This document shows, piece by piece, positions 9,108-18,149 of a stretch of DNA of 64,000 nt. This DNA comes from Bdellovibrio bacteriovorus. GTDB lineage: Bacteria > Bdellovibrionota > Bdellovibrionia > Bdellovibrionales > Bdellovibrionaceae. The stretch's first letter is position 1. Every line of letters begins with the position of its first letter. The notes below the pieces were generated by a model. That model had not been told where the DNA came from. It did not search any database and worked only from the letters and a program-made list of their open reading frames with translations. The translations under genes and the position numbers were made by a program. The stretch is taken from NCBI RefSeq assembly GCF_025558485.1, contig NZ_CP102930.1, positions 992,001 through 1,056,000 of the forward strand, in the 5' to 3' direction.

Positions 9108-9704
9108 TCACAGCCAGGTGACTCTTCCGGCAGTTTGGCGGGGGGCTTTGGGGGGGTGATGATCAGGGTAACCGCAAACCATAGCACAAAGAAGCTCCAG
9201 CTCCCCTTTTTGGTATTCCGGCAGTTGATCCACACCCAGGAACTTATCGACGTCCTCTTTAATTTCCAGCGGAGCCCCCATCGTGCAGGAACCCAGGCCT
9301 TCCACCAAACACGCCAAATTCATGTTTTCCACAGCCATATACACAGAGCCTATACTGGTGTGATAGCGCTCTTCTGAATCATTGTGGGAATACGCAAAAA
9401 TAATCACCGGCGCATCCCCCAAAGTATAGAAGAATCTTTCCGTGAACTGATAAAGTGACGGCTTCAAACGCTGTTGCAGAATATCTTTGATACCCAGCCA
9501 GGATTTTTGCGAATACTGCAAATACTCTTCACGCTTCTTCCCGGTCACAACAAAGAAACGCCAGTTCTGACGGTTCTTTCCCGAAGGAGCCTGCATTCCC
9601 GCTGCCAGGATTCTTTCGATCACTTCTTTCGCAACAGCATCGGGCTTGTACTTACGAATGGACGTTCTTGATCCCAACAGTTGATAAAATTCATTCTTTT
9701 CCAT
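9108..9704 (-). CDS. Nitroreductase-family oxidoreductase
   Basis: FMN-dependent NAD(P)H oxidoreductase of the nitroreductase superfamily. Features are the N-terminal SRTSIRKYKPDAV with its Arg-Ser/Thr-x-Arg FMN phosphate motif, QAPSGKNRQNWRFFVV, and the C-terminal GLGSCTMGA block. The ATG at 9704 is chosen over a TTG six bases upstream because an AAGAAAGGA ribosome binding site lies 7 bases before the ATG. At 198 residues it is a standard single-domain member. Physiological substrate unknown. The C-terminal tail is rich in Pro and Ala. Confidence 0.85.
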   Translation of the reverse strand: MEKNEFYQLLGSRTSIRKYKPDAVAKEVIERILAAGMQAPSGKNRQNWRFFVVTGKKREEYLQYSQKSWLGIKDILQQRLKPSLYQFTERFFYTLGDAPVIIFAYSHNDSEERYHTSIGSVYMAVENMNLACLVEGLGSCTMGAPLEIKEDVDKFLGVDQLPEYQKGELELLCAMVCGYPDHHPPKAPRQTAGRVTWL

Positions 9705-9755
9705 TCGCAAATCCTTTCTTTTCGCACCGCCTCGGAAAAAGGTAGCAGGTACCTT

Positions 9756-11138
9756 TTAGGCCAGTTCTTCGCTGCCCGCTTCGATGAAGCACGAATGCAG
9801 GCGACGAATCGCTTCAGGCCCCTGTTCATCTGAAACCAGGAAGCAGAAGTTGTGTTTACTGGCCCCCAGACAGATCATGCGCACGTTGATGTCGGAAATC
9901 GCCTTAAAGATTTTTTCGCCAAGACCCGCAGTGTGGTTGATGTTATTTCCAATCAAAGAAATCAGCGCCAGATTTTCCTCCACCTGCACATCAGCAATCT
10001 GGGATAAATCCACGATCAATTTCTTATTTAACAACGTCGAATCATCCAAAGTCACACTGACGGAAATTTCAGATGTGGTGATCGCATCAATACTGACCTT
10101 ATGGTCATTGAAGATTTTAAAGATCTGAAACAGGAATCCATGGGCGTACAGCATTTCCGGCGTGGAAAGCGTGACCAGCACCTGTTTTTTTCTTAAGGCC
10201 ATGGCGCGAATCAACGGATGATCCTCGACATCTTTGCGCACCCACGTGCCACGCGCTTGCGCATCGAAGCTGGAACCGACAAAGACCGGAATGTTTTTGC
10301 GAATGGCCGGCAGCAAGGTCGCCGGGTGCAGAATTTTCGCACCGAAGGTTGCAAGCTCTGAAGCTTCTTTGAAAGAAATCTCGCTGATGGGTTGAGCTTT
10401 AGGGCACAGGCGCGGGTCCGTGGTCGCAATCCCCGCCACATCTGTCCAGATTTCCAGAACGTCAGCAGATACGCCCTCAGCCAAAATCGCAGCAGAGTAA
10501 TCACTGCCTCCGCGCCCCAGAGTGGTCGTGTTGCCTTCTTCGGTCATGCCGATATAGCCCTGAGTGCAAACAACCTTTTTCCCGTCGCGCAGGAAGGAAA
10601 GATTTTTCTGCGCCAATGCCGCCACGTCAGTGGTCAAAGGCTTGGCTTTCCCGAAGGAATCATCCGTGCGCAAAACCGTGCGCACATCCAGAAGCTGTGC
10701 TGTTTTTTCCGATTTATGTTTTTTTAGAACCTGGGACATGGCTTCTGTGAATAGCAAAGATGACATTCGTTCACCAAGACTGACCAGAGTATCCAGAGCT
10801 TTGACCGAGCAGTCTTTTAACAGGTGAATACCTTTGGCCAAAGAACTCATTTCTTCAAACAAAGTCTTCAATAAATTTAAAGACTCTTCCGGCGCATGAA
10901 GATCCCCAGCAACTTTGAGATGTCGTTCCTGAATTTTCGTAAGGATTTTTTCCGCCTCAATCCAGGCTTGTGTTTCAGCGGTCTTCCCCAGGGCAATCAG
11001 ATCATTGGTGGTTCCGGAGGTTGCAGAAACGACCACCACACTGGATCCTTGGCGGAAACTGACCTCTGCACTGCGAAGCATACAGTCGGCATCTCCCATC
11101 GAAGTGCCACCGAACTTGGAAACTACAAGCTTTGCCAC
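9756..11138 (-). CDS. lysC: Aspartate kinase
   Basis: Phosphorylates aspartate, the first step to lysine, threonine, methionine and diaminopimelate. The 460-residue protein starts AKLVVSKFGGTSMGDA, the amino-acid kinase N-terminal motif. TLGRGGSDYSAAILAEG and the Asp/nucleotide-binding EIWTDVAGIATTDPR follow, and two ACT domains make up residues 300-460. This is the monofunctional LysC type of E. coli-like length. The start is a GTG at 11138 preceded 5 bases upstream by AAGGAG; another GTG two codons earlier lies on top of that site and is rejected. No lysine riboswitch was recognised upstream. Confidence 0.93.
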   Translation of the reverse strand: MAKLVVSKFGGTSMGDADCMLRSAEVSFRQGSSVVVVSATSGTTNDLIALGKTAETQAWIEAEKILTKIQERHLKVAGDLHAPEESLNLLKTLFEEMSSLAKGIHLLKDCSVKALDTLVSLGERMSSLLFTEAMSQVLKKHKSEKTAQLLDVRTVLRTDDSFGKAKPLTTDVAALAQKNLSFLRDGKKVVCTQGYIGMTEEGNTTTLGRGGSDYSAAILAEGVSADVLEIWTDVAGIATTDPRLCPKAQPISEISFKEASELATFGAKILHPATLLPAIRKNIPVFVGSSFDAQARGTWVRKDVEDHPLIRAMALRKKQVLVTLSTPEMLYAHGFLFQIFKIFNDHKVSIDAITTSEISVSVTLDDSTLLNKKLIVDLSQIADVQVEENLALISLIGNNINHTAGLGEKIFKAISDINVRMICLGASKHNFCFLVSDEQGPEAIRRLHSCFIEAGSEELA

Positions 11139-11222
11139 ATTCACTCCTTGGCCCTTGGGCTAGGGAATATCCTAATGCGGTTAGGGTTTTTCATTCAACG
11201 ACTTTTATGGCAGACTTTTTTT

Positions 11223-11720
11223 ATGACTTCGACGGCCTCTGATTCCACATTTAAGAAAAAAGAAATCCTGCTTATGGGAGCCCTTGCCCTGATTGCAATG
11301 GCCCTGACCGTGGTGGCCGTCATTCCCTCTTTACGCAGTAAAGTGAAAGATGCCTTTATCAGCACCAACCGCAAGATTGTCGCCAAGGTCGATGGCACTC
11401 TGGGTAAAGACGGACCTAAAGTTGTTATTCTAAAAATTCAAAGCGGCAGTGCACTTTCCCTGGAAGTTTATCAGTCCGAAGATCAGGGGGGACTGACTCT
11501 TTTAAGCCGTCTTCCACTTTATGAAACCCGCGATGGCTTTGTTCTGGTTCAGGGGAATGCCACAAATCTGGCTTTAACAGATGTCGATAAGGACGGAACT
11601 TTAGAAATTGTGGCACCAACTTATGATGAACAGATGGTGCCTCGCTTGAACATCTTCCGCTTCAACCCGGAAACCCGCTCTTTCGACCGGGTTTCTGCTC
11701 CAGCGAATTTTGAGCCTTAG
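11223..11720 (+). CDS. Membrane-anchored protein with FG-GAP/VCBS-like segment
   Basis: Protein of 165 residues not assigned to a family. After a short polar N-terminus there is one membrane segment (LLMGALALIAMALTVVAVIP, about residues 16-35). The exported part contains LTDVDKDGTLEIVAPTYDEQ, an Asp-rich Ca2+-binding-like loop of the type found in FG-GAP/VCBS repeat proteins, in a beta-rich context. The open frame extends further upstream over lysC on the other strand; the ATG at 11223 is chosen because it lies clear of that gene and gives a sensible anchor. Its 3' end overlaps the convergent mltG gene by 4 bases. Confidence 0.65.
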   Translation: MTSTASDSTFKKKEILLMGALALIAMALTVVAVIPSLRSKVKDAFISTNRKIVAKVDGTLGKDGPKVVILKIQSGSALSLEVYQSEDQGGLTLLSRLPLYETRDGFVLVQGNATNLALTDVDKDGTLEIVAPTYDEQMVPRLNIFRFNPETRSFDRVSAPANFEP

Positions 11721-12745
11721 TTTTTACCCGGAGTCGGCGGACGCTTTTGCAAATCACGCCAAGACTTGCCTTCGCGCGCCTTGCGATCCAATTGGAATCT
11801 CTGCACCGCTCTTTGATGGCCTTTGTAGTCTTCAGAAAAGACATGCGTTCCATCATTCTGACTGACAAAGAACAGATACTGACTTTCCTGGGGCTTCACG
11901 GCGGCCAGCAGTGCTTCACGGCCCGGATTGGCAATCGGCCCCGGCGGCAAGCCCGGAATCACGTAAGTGTTATAACGAGTTGGCGTCAGCAGATCTTCAC
12001 GGGTGATATTGATAACGATTCTTCCCAGCTTTTCCGCTTTTCCGTAAATAACAGTTGGATCTGTCTGCAACCGCATTCTTTTGGCCATGCGGTTGTGAAA
12101 GACCGATGAAATCAACGGACGTTCTTCAGGCGCCCCCGTTTCTTTTTCGATGATACTGGCCAAAGTAACAACCTGATGACGGGTCAAAAACTTCACGTCT
12201 GCTTGAGGCAGCACTTCGTTATACACATACAGGAATCTTTTCACCATGTTTGAAATCAAAGACTTCGTGTCTGTGTACTTGGTCAGCATGTAGGTTTCCG
12301 GGAACAGATAACCTTCCAAGCTGTCCACCTTTTCCCCCAGCAAGGATTGAATCAACTGGGGATCACGAGTCAGACGCATAAAATCCGCGGCTGTTCCAAA
12401 CCCCTGTTTTTCATAAAGGTCGGCACTTTGGAAAAAGGCCGATTCGTTTGGCCTAGGAATCATATTGGTGCGAAGTAAGTATTCACCGACTTTGATTTTA
12501 GAACGCTCCCCTTTGAAGCGTGCATAAAGATTGAAGAAGGTCGCGTTTTTTACCAGGCCTTTTTCTTCAAGCTCTTTGGCAATCGTGGTGAAACCTTTCC
12601 CCGGAGTCACCTCATAAACCACGTCCATAGCCGTTTCGCTGGGACGTGTATGAGAAAACTCATACGCCAAAAAGGCCACACCTCCGCCAAGGGAAGCAAG
12701 CAGAATCACCACTGCCAAAACTAAAACCAGAATCGTTTTTTTCAT
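11717..12745 (-). CDS. mltG: Endolytic murein transglycosylase MltG
   Basis: Membrane-bound lytic transglycosylase that cleaves nascent glycan strands and helps set their length. One N-terminal membrane segment is followed by a LysM-like region (VTPGKGFTTIAKELEEKGLV) and the YceG domain: ASIIEKETGAPEERPLISSVFHNR with the catalytic Glu, LQTDPTVIYG, and NTYVIPGLPPGPIANPG. Length 342 residues is typical. The start overlaps the astD stop by one base (TAATG), so it is the last gene of the leftward amino-acid catabolism transcript, an odd pairing that is probably incidental. Confidence 0.95.
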   Translation of the reverse strand: MKKTILVLVLAVVILLASLGGGVAFLAYEFSHTRPSETAMDVVYEVTPGKGFTTIAKELEEKGLVKNATFFNLYARFKGERSKIKVGEYLLRTNMIPRPNESAFFQSADLYEKQGFGTAADFMRLTRDPQLIQSLLGEKVDSLEGYLFPETYMLTKYTDTKSLISNMVKRFLYVYNEVLPQADVKFLTRHQVVTLASIIEKETGAPEERPLISSVFHNRMAKRMRLQTDPTVIYGKAEKLGRIVINITREDLLTPTRYNTYVIPGLPPGPIANPGREALLAAVKPQESQYLFFVSQNDGTHVFSEDYKGHQRAVQRFQLDRKAREGKSWRDLQKRPPTPGKN

Positions 12746-14262
12746 TACTTCATATCCAAGTTCATGCCCGGCAATATTTTTGTCGGATCAAATGGAGTTG
12801 CATCCTCAAGGCTCGCCACAGGCACTGTGCAATATTGAATCGCAAAATGTGCTGACGGACGATCATTGCCGGATTTACCCATGCCCCCAAACGGCAGACG
12901 AGAACTTGAACCATTGGTCGTGCGGTTCCAGTTTAAAAGACCCACGCGCGCTTTGTGCAAAGCCTGTTCATAAAGCTCTTTGTTCTTAGAGAATAACGCC
13001 ATCACCAGGCCATAGCCGGATGAATTCACAATGTTCATCGCCTCATCAAAGTTATCACTTTGATAGATCGCCACATTCGGGCCAAAGATTTCACTTTTTT
13101 GATAAACGCTGTTCGGATCAAATTTATTCACCAGATGAATGCTTGGTGTCACATAGTAACCCTTGTGTTTCAGATCCAAAGCCTTCCCGCGCATCAAGCT
13201 TTCGCAATTCTCGCGGTTGGCGATTTCCTGGAAGCGGATGTATTTTTCCACAGCTGCTGCATTGATCAGCGGGCCCATGAACGTGTTTTCTGTCCAGTGA
13301 CCGATGGTCAGCTTTTTAGCCGCCTGATAGAATCTTTCTGTAAATTCATCAGCAATCTTCGGGTGCAGAATGATACGACTGGTGCAAGAACAACGCTGGC
13401 CGGCCGTCATGTACGAACCCACAAGACTTTCGTAGATCGCCTTGTCCATATCCGCATCATCCCAGACAACCGTGGCATTCTTACCACCCATTTCCAACGC
13501 CAAAATTTTCCAGTAGTGAGTCAAAGTCTCTTGCTTGATTTTCAGACCCACTTCGTAAGAACCCGTGAACAGAACCCCGTCCACATGTTCACTGGCCACC
13601 AAGCGCCCACCGGCAGCACCATCCCCTTGAACCAAGTTGAAAACACCTGGAGGGAACTGTGCTTTTTCAAACATTTCAGCCATGAACTGTCCCACAGCCG
13701 GGGTTTGTTCAGATGGCTTAAACACAATCGTGTTCCCCGCGATCAGCGCCGGGATAATATGACCATTTGGCAAATGCGCCGGGAAATTAAAAGGTCCCAC
13801 CACGGCCATCACACCACGGGAACGATAGCGAATCACACCCTCCACCTGCGGAAGTGCATTGGGAATGCGCTCTTCAGCCACCAGATTCAAAGACTGATTC
13901 AAAGTAATATCAATCTTTGCACCCAAAGCTTTAGCTTCCGTCAGGGCTTCCCAGGTCGGCTTACCCGTATCGCGGGAAATGATCTGAGCCATCTGCTCTG
14001 CGTGCGTGTCGTACATCTCTTTCAGGCGAAGCATATAACTACGACGCTCATCCACGGTCAGCATGGACCACGGCATATAAGCTTTCTTCGCGGCGACACA
14101 AGCCTCATCAACATGATCGTGCTTAAATGGCACCGTCATGACGGTATCATTCAGATCCGCCGGGCTGATGTCTTTGAATTCGCCGTCGCCTTTTACGACC
14201 GGAACAAAACGGCCGTTGATAAAGTCACCTTTGTAATTGATTGGAAAGATGGTGGTGCTCAT
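12745..14262 (-). CDS. astD: Succinylglutamate-semialdehyde dehydrogenase (AstD-like)
   Basis: NAD-dependent aldehyde dehydrogenase, step 4 of the arginine succinyltransferase pathway: succinylglutamate semialdehyde to succinylglutamate. The ALDH motifs are present: catalytic Glu in ALEMGGKN, nucleophile Cys in TAGQRCSCTSR, NFPAHLPNGHIIPALIAGN, and EIFGPNVAIY near the C-terminus. At 505 residues it is slightly longer than usual AstD. The SSRLPFGGMGKSGNDRPSA block near residue 470 is AstD-like. It sits 3 bases after astA in the same transcript, which supports the assignment; substrate specificity is still inferred. Confidence 0.87.
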   Translation of the reverse strand: MSTTIFPINYKGDFINGRFVPVVKGDGEFKDISPADLNDTVMTVPFKHDHVDEACVAAKKAYMPWSMLTVDERRSYMLRLKEMYDTHAEQMAQIISRDTGKPTWEALTEAKALGAKIDITLNQSLNLVAEERIPNALPQVEGVIRYRSRGVMAVVGPFNFPAHLPNGHIIPALIAGNTIVFKPSEQTPAVGQFMAEMFEKAQFPPGVFNLVQGDGAAGGRLVASEHVDGVLFTGSYEVGLKIKQETLTHYWKILALEMGGKNATVVWDDADMDKAIYESLVGSYMTAGQRCSCTSRIILHPKIADEFTERFYQAAKKLTIGHWTENTFMGPLINAAAVEKYIRFQEIANRENCESLMRGKALDLKHKGYYVTPSIHLVNKFDPNSVYQKSEIFGPNVAIYQSDNFDEAMNIVNSSGYGLVMALFSKNKELYEQALHKARVGLLNWNRTTNGSSSRLPFGGMGKSGNDRPSAHFAIQYCTVPVASLEDATPFDPTKILPGMNLDMK

Positions 14263-14265
14263 TTT

Positions 14266-15294
14266 CTATTTTCCTCTATTGTAATTAAACGGAGACATAT
14301 AAACTTCTTCACCCAGCTCCACGCCCAGCAATTGGCGCACTTTCGGAGCCAGAGCCACTTCATGATCGCGAATATCCACTGATGCCAACGAAGCACGGAA
14401 CTCTTCACTGGTTGTGGCAACCAGAACCTGTTCCTTGTAAGAGGCGTCTTTAAATTCTGCAACCTTCAGACGGCGGCCCTGCGTGATCGGCAGAATCTGC
14501 GACACATTAGCGCCGTAGTGAGGTCCTCCATCAAATGGATCGACCTCATCAAGATAGCTAAAGCCAATACTTTCCAAAAGGTGCTGGGCCGGTTTTGTGG
14601 CCTCACCCACACGCCCCAGAACCAAACGGGCTTTCGCATCCAAAAGACACAGATAGATATCATCCTGCGGGAAAAGACTTTCGATAAACTCTTTATGCGA
14701 CTGACTTAACAGATCCGCCTCCTGATAAGGAAGGCCTGTAAAGCGGCGACCCAAGGACTCCCAGAACTCACTGCGCCCTTCGTCAGTCAGCGGAGGCGTC
14801 AGTTCACAAAGAACTCTGTCCTCAAAACGCTCCGGATAAAGCCCCATATACAAAAAACGGGACAGGCTGATTTGTTTACCCAGCTTTTCCGGACGACGAC
14901 GATAGGTCTTATCAACAAGAAGTCCTCCGATTTCTGTTGGACCGTCAAAATCCAGCTGAAAGCGCAAAACTTGATGAATAAAGCCCACTCCCAAATCCTG
15001 AGAGAAGTGATCACGTTTGAAAATCTTAAAGTAGCTGTGCGGAACCTCGTCGTTACCATGCTTGGCTAAAACCAGAGAGCTTCCCACAACCTGCTTTTCT
15101 TCCACGTCCTCAAGAACAAACAGATACTCCGACTGTGTTTTGGTCAACTTGCCAGCAAAAGACTGTTCACTGCGATCAATCTTTTCGCCAATCACTTTTT
15201 TATCACCCGGCAGGTTCAAAAGATTGAACTGCTTTGCCAGATCCACCAGTTGACTCAAATCATCGTGTCGTACCGGTCGCACTATAAAACTCAT
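14266..15294 (-). CDS. astA: Arginine N-succinyltransferase (AstA-like)
   Basis: Acyl-CoA transferase of the AstA family, which succinylates the alpha-amino group of arginine (and ornithine in some bacteria). The 342-residue protein starts FIVRPVRHDDLSQLVDLAKQ, a family hallmark. It contains PTEIGGLLVDKTYRRRPEKLG and the C-terminal DPFDGGPHYGANVSQI block. The ATG at 15294 is preferred to a TTG six bases upstream because AAAGG lies 8 bases before it. The ATG overlaps the stop of the M20 gene (ATGA). No astB was found in the window. Confidence 0.9.
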   Translation of the reverse strand: MSFIVRPVRHDDLSQLVDLAKQFNLLNLPGDKKVIGEKIDRSEQSFAGKLTKTQSEYLFVLEDVEEKQVVGSSLVLAKHGNDEVPHSYFKIFKRDHFSQDLGVGFIHQVLRFQLDFDGPTEIGGLLVDKTYRRRPEKLGKQISLSRFLYMGLYPERFEDRVLCELTPPLTDEGRSEFWESLGRRFTGLPYQEADLLSQSHKEFIESLFPQDDIYLCLLDAKARLVLGRVGEATKPAQHLLESIGFSYLDEVDPFDGGPHYGANVSQILPITQGRRLKVAEFKDASYKEQVLVATTSEEFRASLASVDIRDHEVALAPKVRQLLGVELGEEVYMSPFNYNRGK

Positions 15295-16637
15295 AGACAA
15301 AACCTTTCGATGACTCGTTTATAAAATTCAATGGCCTTGTGCAGATCCTCAATCGCCACATGCTCTTGCGGAGTGTGCACATTGCCTTCCCTTCTGCCCG
15401 GACCGAAGCAGATACATTCGACACCCACACGGGTGAAGATGCTGGCTTCGTTGGTTGATGCCTGAGTAATGGGTTTGTCATCCAACCCCATATTACGCAG
15501 TTCATCCAGACAGCCCTTTGTCAAAATCGAATTCACTTCGGTGCGGAAAGGTTTCTTGTAATCATTCACCCGGAAGGTCGCCCCGTTGGCCTCGCAGACC
15601 TCACGCAGACGATTCATCCAGCCTTCATAAATCTCGTGTGTAATCACCGGAGGAATACGGCATGAACCTGAAATCTGGATATCCGTTTCGTTCGTGCGAA
15701 TCAGGCCGATATTCAAAGTCGGAGTGCTTGGATAGAAATCCTCATCCCGATAATCCAGGAAATCCTGTTCCAACGCTTTCACCGCGCGGTAGATATTGGC
15801 AATTTTGCGCGAAATTGGCTCTGCAATCGGCGTCACCATATCAATTTCCAGAAAGGCATGACTGGGAACCGTATTGAAGTTAATCCCACCATCCATCTCC
15901 ATGACATTCACTGAATCCGGCAACATCATGAGATATTCAAACATCTTGGCAATCGCACTTTCCCCCAGATGAGGCATTGAGGAATGTGCTGCCTTGCCAC
16001 GGAAAATTTTTGACTGCGTCGAAGTGCTTTCGCGCAGGTTGTGCTCTTCACGGTAACGCATTTCCTCATCCGAGAACGGCACATGAATTTCCACACTGGC
16101 AAAACCCTTGGCGGCATTGATCACGCGCAGATCGCTGGGCTCTCCAATCAGGGCCATCTTCGCAGAAATTTTGTTTTTGCGAATCAGCTTCAATGCCCCC
16201 TGCATTCCGGATTCTTCACCAAAGGTTCCCACTAAAACCGGCGGCAAACGCCATGCACGGTTTTTGCCAAACGAAGCCAAGGCCTCCAGCTTGCACAGGA
16301 AATCCAGCTTCACATCCGCCACACCCAATCCGTAGATTTTTCCGTCAATGATATGAGCATCAAATGGATTCGCCCCGGTGTCTGTCCATAAAGAAAACGG
16401 CCCCGGGTCCACAGTATCCAGGTGTGTCTGCAACAGGAATTCGCCGCTGGGTCTTTCTGCCGAAGGACGCGCAATCACATTGGCCTGCTCCAGCTCCCCA
16501 ACAACCTCTTCCTGTTCTTCCACGTGCAATCCACGCTGACGACAAAAAGCCGCCACCCACTTCGACAATTCACGATTGCCATGTGTGGGTGTACTATCAA
16601 TTGCAATCAGCTGACGGCAGGCCTCGATGAAGTCCAA
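15291..16637 (-). CDS. M20-family deacylase (ArgE/DapE-like)
   Basis: Zinc-dependent amidohydrolase of the M20 family that removes acyl groups from amino acids. Metal and catalytic residues are visible: LLQTHLDTVDPG (His, Asp), YGLGVADVKLD (Asp; the usual GRGxxDMKG is altered), GTFGEESGMQGA (catalytic Glu pair), and the distal His in GRREGNVHTPQEHV. A dimerisation domain spans about residues 175-340. Its place between the aminotransferase and astA suggests that it removes the succinyl (or acetyl) group at the end of the pathway, the job normally done by the unrelated AstE. That is inference from context. Confidence 0.85.
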   Translation of the reverse strand: MDFIEACRQLIAIDSTPTHGNRELSKWVAAFCRQRGLHVEEQEEVVGELEQANVIARPSAERPSGEFLLQTHLDTVDPGPFSLWTDTGANPFDAHIIDGKIYGLGVADVKLDFLCKLEALASFGKNRAWRLPPVLVGTFGEESGMQGALKLIRKNKISAKMALIGEPSDLRVINAAKGFASVEIHVPFSDEEMRYREEHNLRESTSTQSKIFRGKAAHSSMPHLGESAIAKMFEYLMMLPDSVNVMEMDGGINFNTVPSHAFLEIDMVTPIAEPISRKIANIYRAVKALEQDFLDYRDEDFYPSTPTLNIGLIRTNETDIQISGSCRIPPVITHEIYEGWMNRLREVCEANGATFRVNDYKKPFRTEVNSILTKGCLDELRNMGLDDKPITQASTNEASIFTRVGVECICFGPGRREGNVHTPQEHVAIEDLHKAIEFYKRVIERFCL

Positions 16638-18014
16638 CTAGACTCCTTCAAGCAAAGTTTTTTCAATCGCTTTCAAAGCGATGTCGATATCAGCGTCCTC
16701 AATGATCGCCGGCACCAGGAAGCGCGCACGCACCGGGTCTTTACCGCAAGGGAATGCAATCACACCGTTCTGGAAAAGCTTGTTCAGGAACGCATTCACG
16801 CTTTCTTTTTTCCCATCATGCGGAGTGAACGCAATCATCAAACCCATACCGCCTGCATCCTGAGCAATACCTTTGCAGGTTGTTTCATTCAGACGGTTGA
16901 TGCCATCAATGAAACGTCTGTGAATTTGATTGATGCGACCCTGAGGACCCAGGAAACCCTCGCCCAGCATATCCAGCATTTCCATACCCGCACTTAAAGA
17001 CGGTGTAGAGCCAGAGAACGTACCGGCAATCAAACCCGGTTTCGGATTGTAGTCTTCAGTATAAAGAGTCGCACCCACCTGCGCCGTTTTTGCAATCGTG
17101 CAGATGTCGATGTACTGACCGATATCCAAAGTTTCAAAGGCAAAGTATTCACCCGTGCGCGTGAACGTTTGAACTTCATCCGCCCAGATCGCGATATTTT
17201 TGGATTTACAGAAATCCAAAAGCGGAATGAAGAATTCACGAGGGGCCGCCTGATAACCGCCCTCGCCCAGCATTGGCTCAAAACCGAAGACAGAAATATT
17301 ACCTTCATGCTTTGCCACGTGCTCTTTCATCACGTTCAGGGCTTTTTCACCGGATTTTGGATCACGCTTGTCAAAGAACGGAACGCGCAGAACTTCGTGG
17401 TATTCCGGCAGACCTTGCTTGTAAGCCGGATTGTCAGTCACTTCCGCCATCATTGTGGAACGACCGGCAAAGGCATCTTTAAAGCCCATCACAAAACGCG
17501 CCGGAGAATTTTTCTGACGGGAAAGTTTCAGCGCATTTTCATTGGCCATCGTTCCGCAGGTTGCGATCCACGCATATTTCATGCGGCTTTTCTTGCTGGC
17601 CAGTTTCACGATTTTTTCTGTGAACAGACGATATTCGTTATTAGGCTGCAAGTTCCCTTGAGTCAGAATATCAGCCAAAGAACCACGAACAGCGGCAGCG
17701 ATCACACGTGGGTGAGAATGTCCCATCAAGTGAATACCAATGCCGTTGATCAAATCCAATTTGATGCTGCCATCTTCAAGCTCAACATAAGGGCCACGAC
17801 CTGCGCCTGTACCCATGTATGGATAATGCAAAGGACGTCCACGGAATTGACCAGCCAGATCCACTTTTTGTTTTCCAGAATCCTTAAACTCATCCATCGG
17901 AGCGCGAATGCCAGTGATCTGTGCGTTCAGTTTTCCAACTTCACCAACAAGATCCTGAATCAGGGATTTGACTTTATCGGATTGCTGTATCTGATGACCT
18001 ACAAGAGAACTCAT
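16638..18014 (-). CDS. Class III PLP-dependent aminotransferase (acetylornithine/succinylornithine type)
   Basis: PLP enzyme of the ornithine aminotransferase fold; in this operon most likely it transaminates succinylornithine or a related omega-amino acid. Visible are DLINGIGIHLMGHSHPRV, CGTMANENALKLSRQ, IWADEVQTFTRTGEYFAFE (PLP Asp) and the Schiff-base Lys in CTIAKTAQVGATLY. An N-terminal extension of about 50 residues precedes the fold. The ATG at 18014 has AAAGG upstream and is preferred to one at 18050, which has none. The stop abuts the M20 start within one base. A lysine 6-aminotransferase role is an alternative. Confidence 0.82.
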   Translation of the reverse strand: MSSLVGHQIQQSDKVKSLIQDLVGEVGKLNAQITGIRAPMDEFKDSGKQKVDLAGQFRGRPLHYPYMGTGAGRGPYVELEDGSIKLDLINGIGIHLMGHSHPRVIAAAVRGSLADILTQGNLQPNNEYRLFTEKIVKLASKKSRMKYAWIATCGTMANENALKLSRQKNSPARFVMGFKDAFAGRSTMMAEVTDNPAYKQGLPEYHEVLRVPFFDKRDPKSGEKALNVMKEHVAKHEGNISVFGFEPMLGEGGYQAAPREFFIPLLDFCKSKNIAIWADEVQTFTRTGEYFAFETLDIGQYIDICTIAKTAQVGATLYTEDYNPKPGLIAGTFSGSTPSLSAGMEMLDMLGEGFLGPQGRINQIHRRFIDGINRLNETTCKGIAQDAGGMGLMIAFTPHDGKKESVNAFLNKLFQNGVIAFPCGKDPVRARFLVPAIIEDADIDIALKAIEKTLLEGV

Positions 18015-18149
18015 AATACCTTTCGCGGGTCCAAGATGAGCCGGACCCATTGTTTTTTTGAAATGCCCGTCTAGTTTACTCCCGGGTCAGGACTAAGACA
18101 AGCCACGCCCTAGACATGAAGAGACTTTTATCTGTAAACTTTGAGAGCT

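Noticed and set aside
11139..11222. Lysine riboswitch before aspartate kinase
   Set aside because: The gap is under 90 bases and shows none of the expected conserved helices.
13060..14382. 440-codon open frame antisense to astD
   Set aside because: astD is well supported; the antisense frame has no family features.
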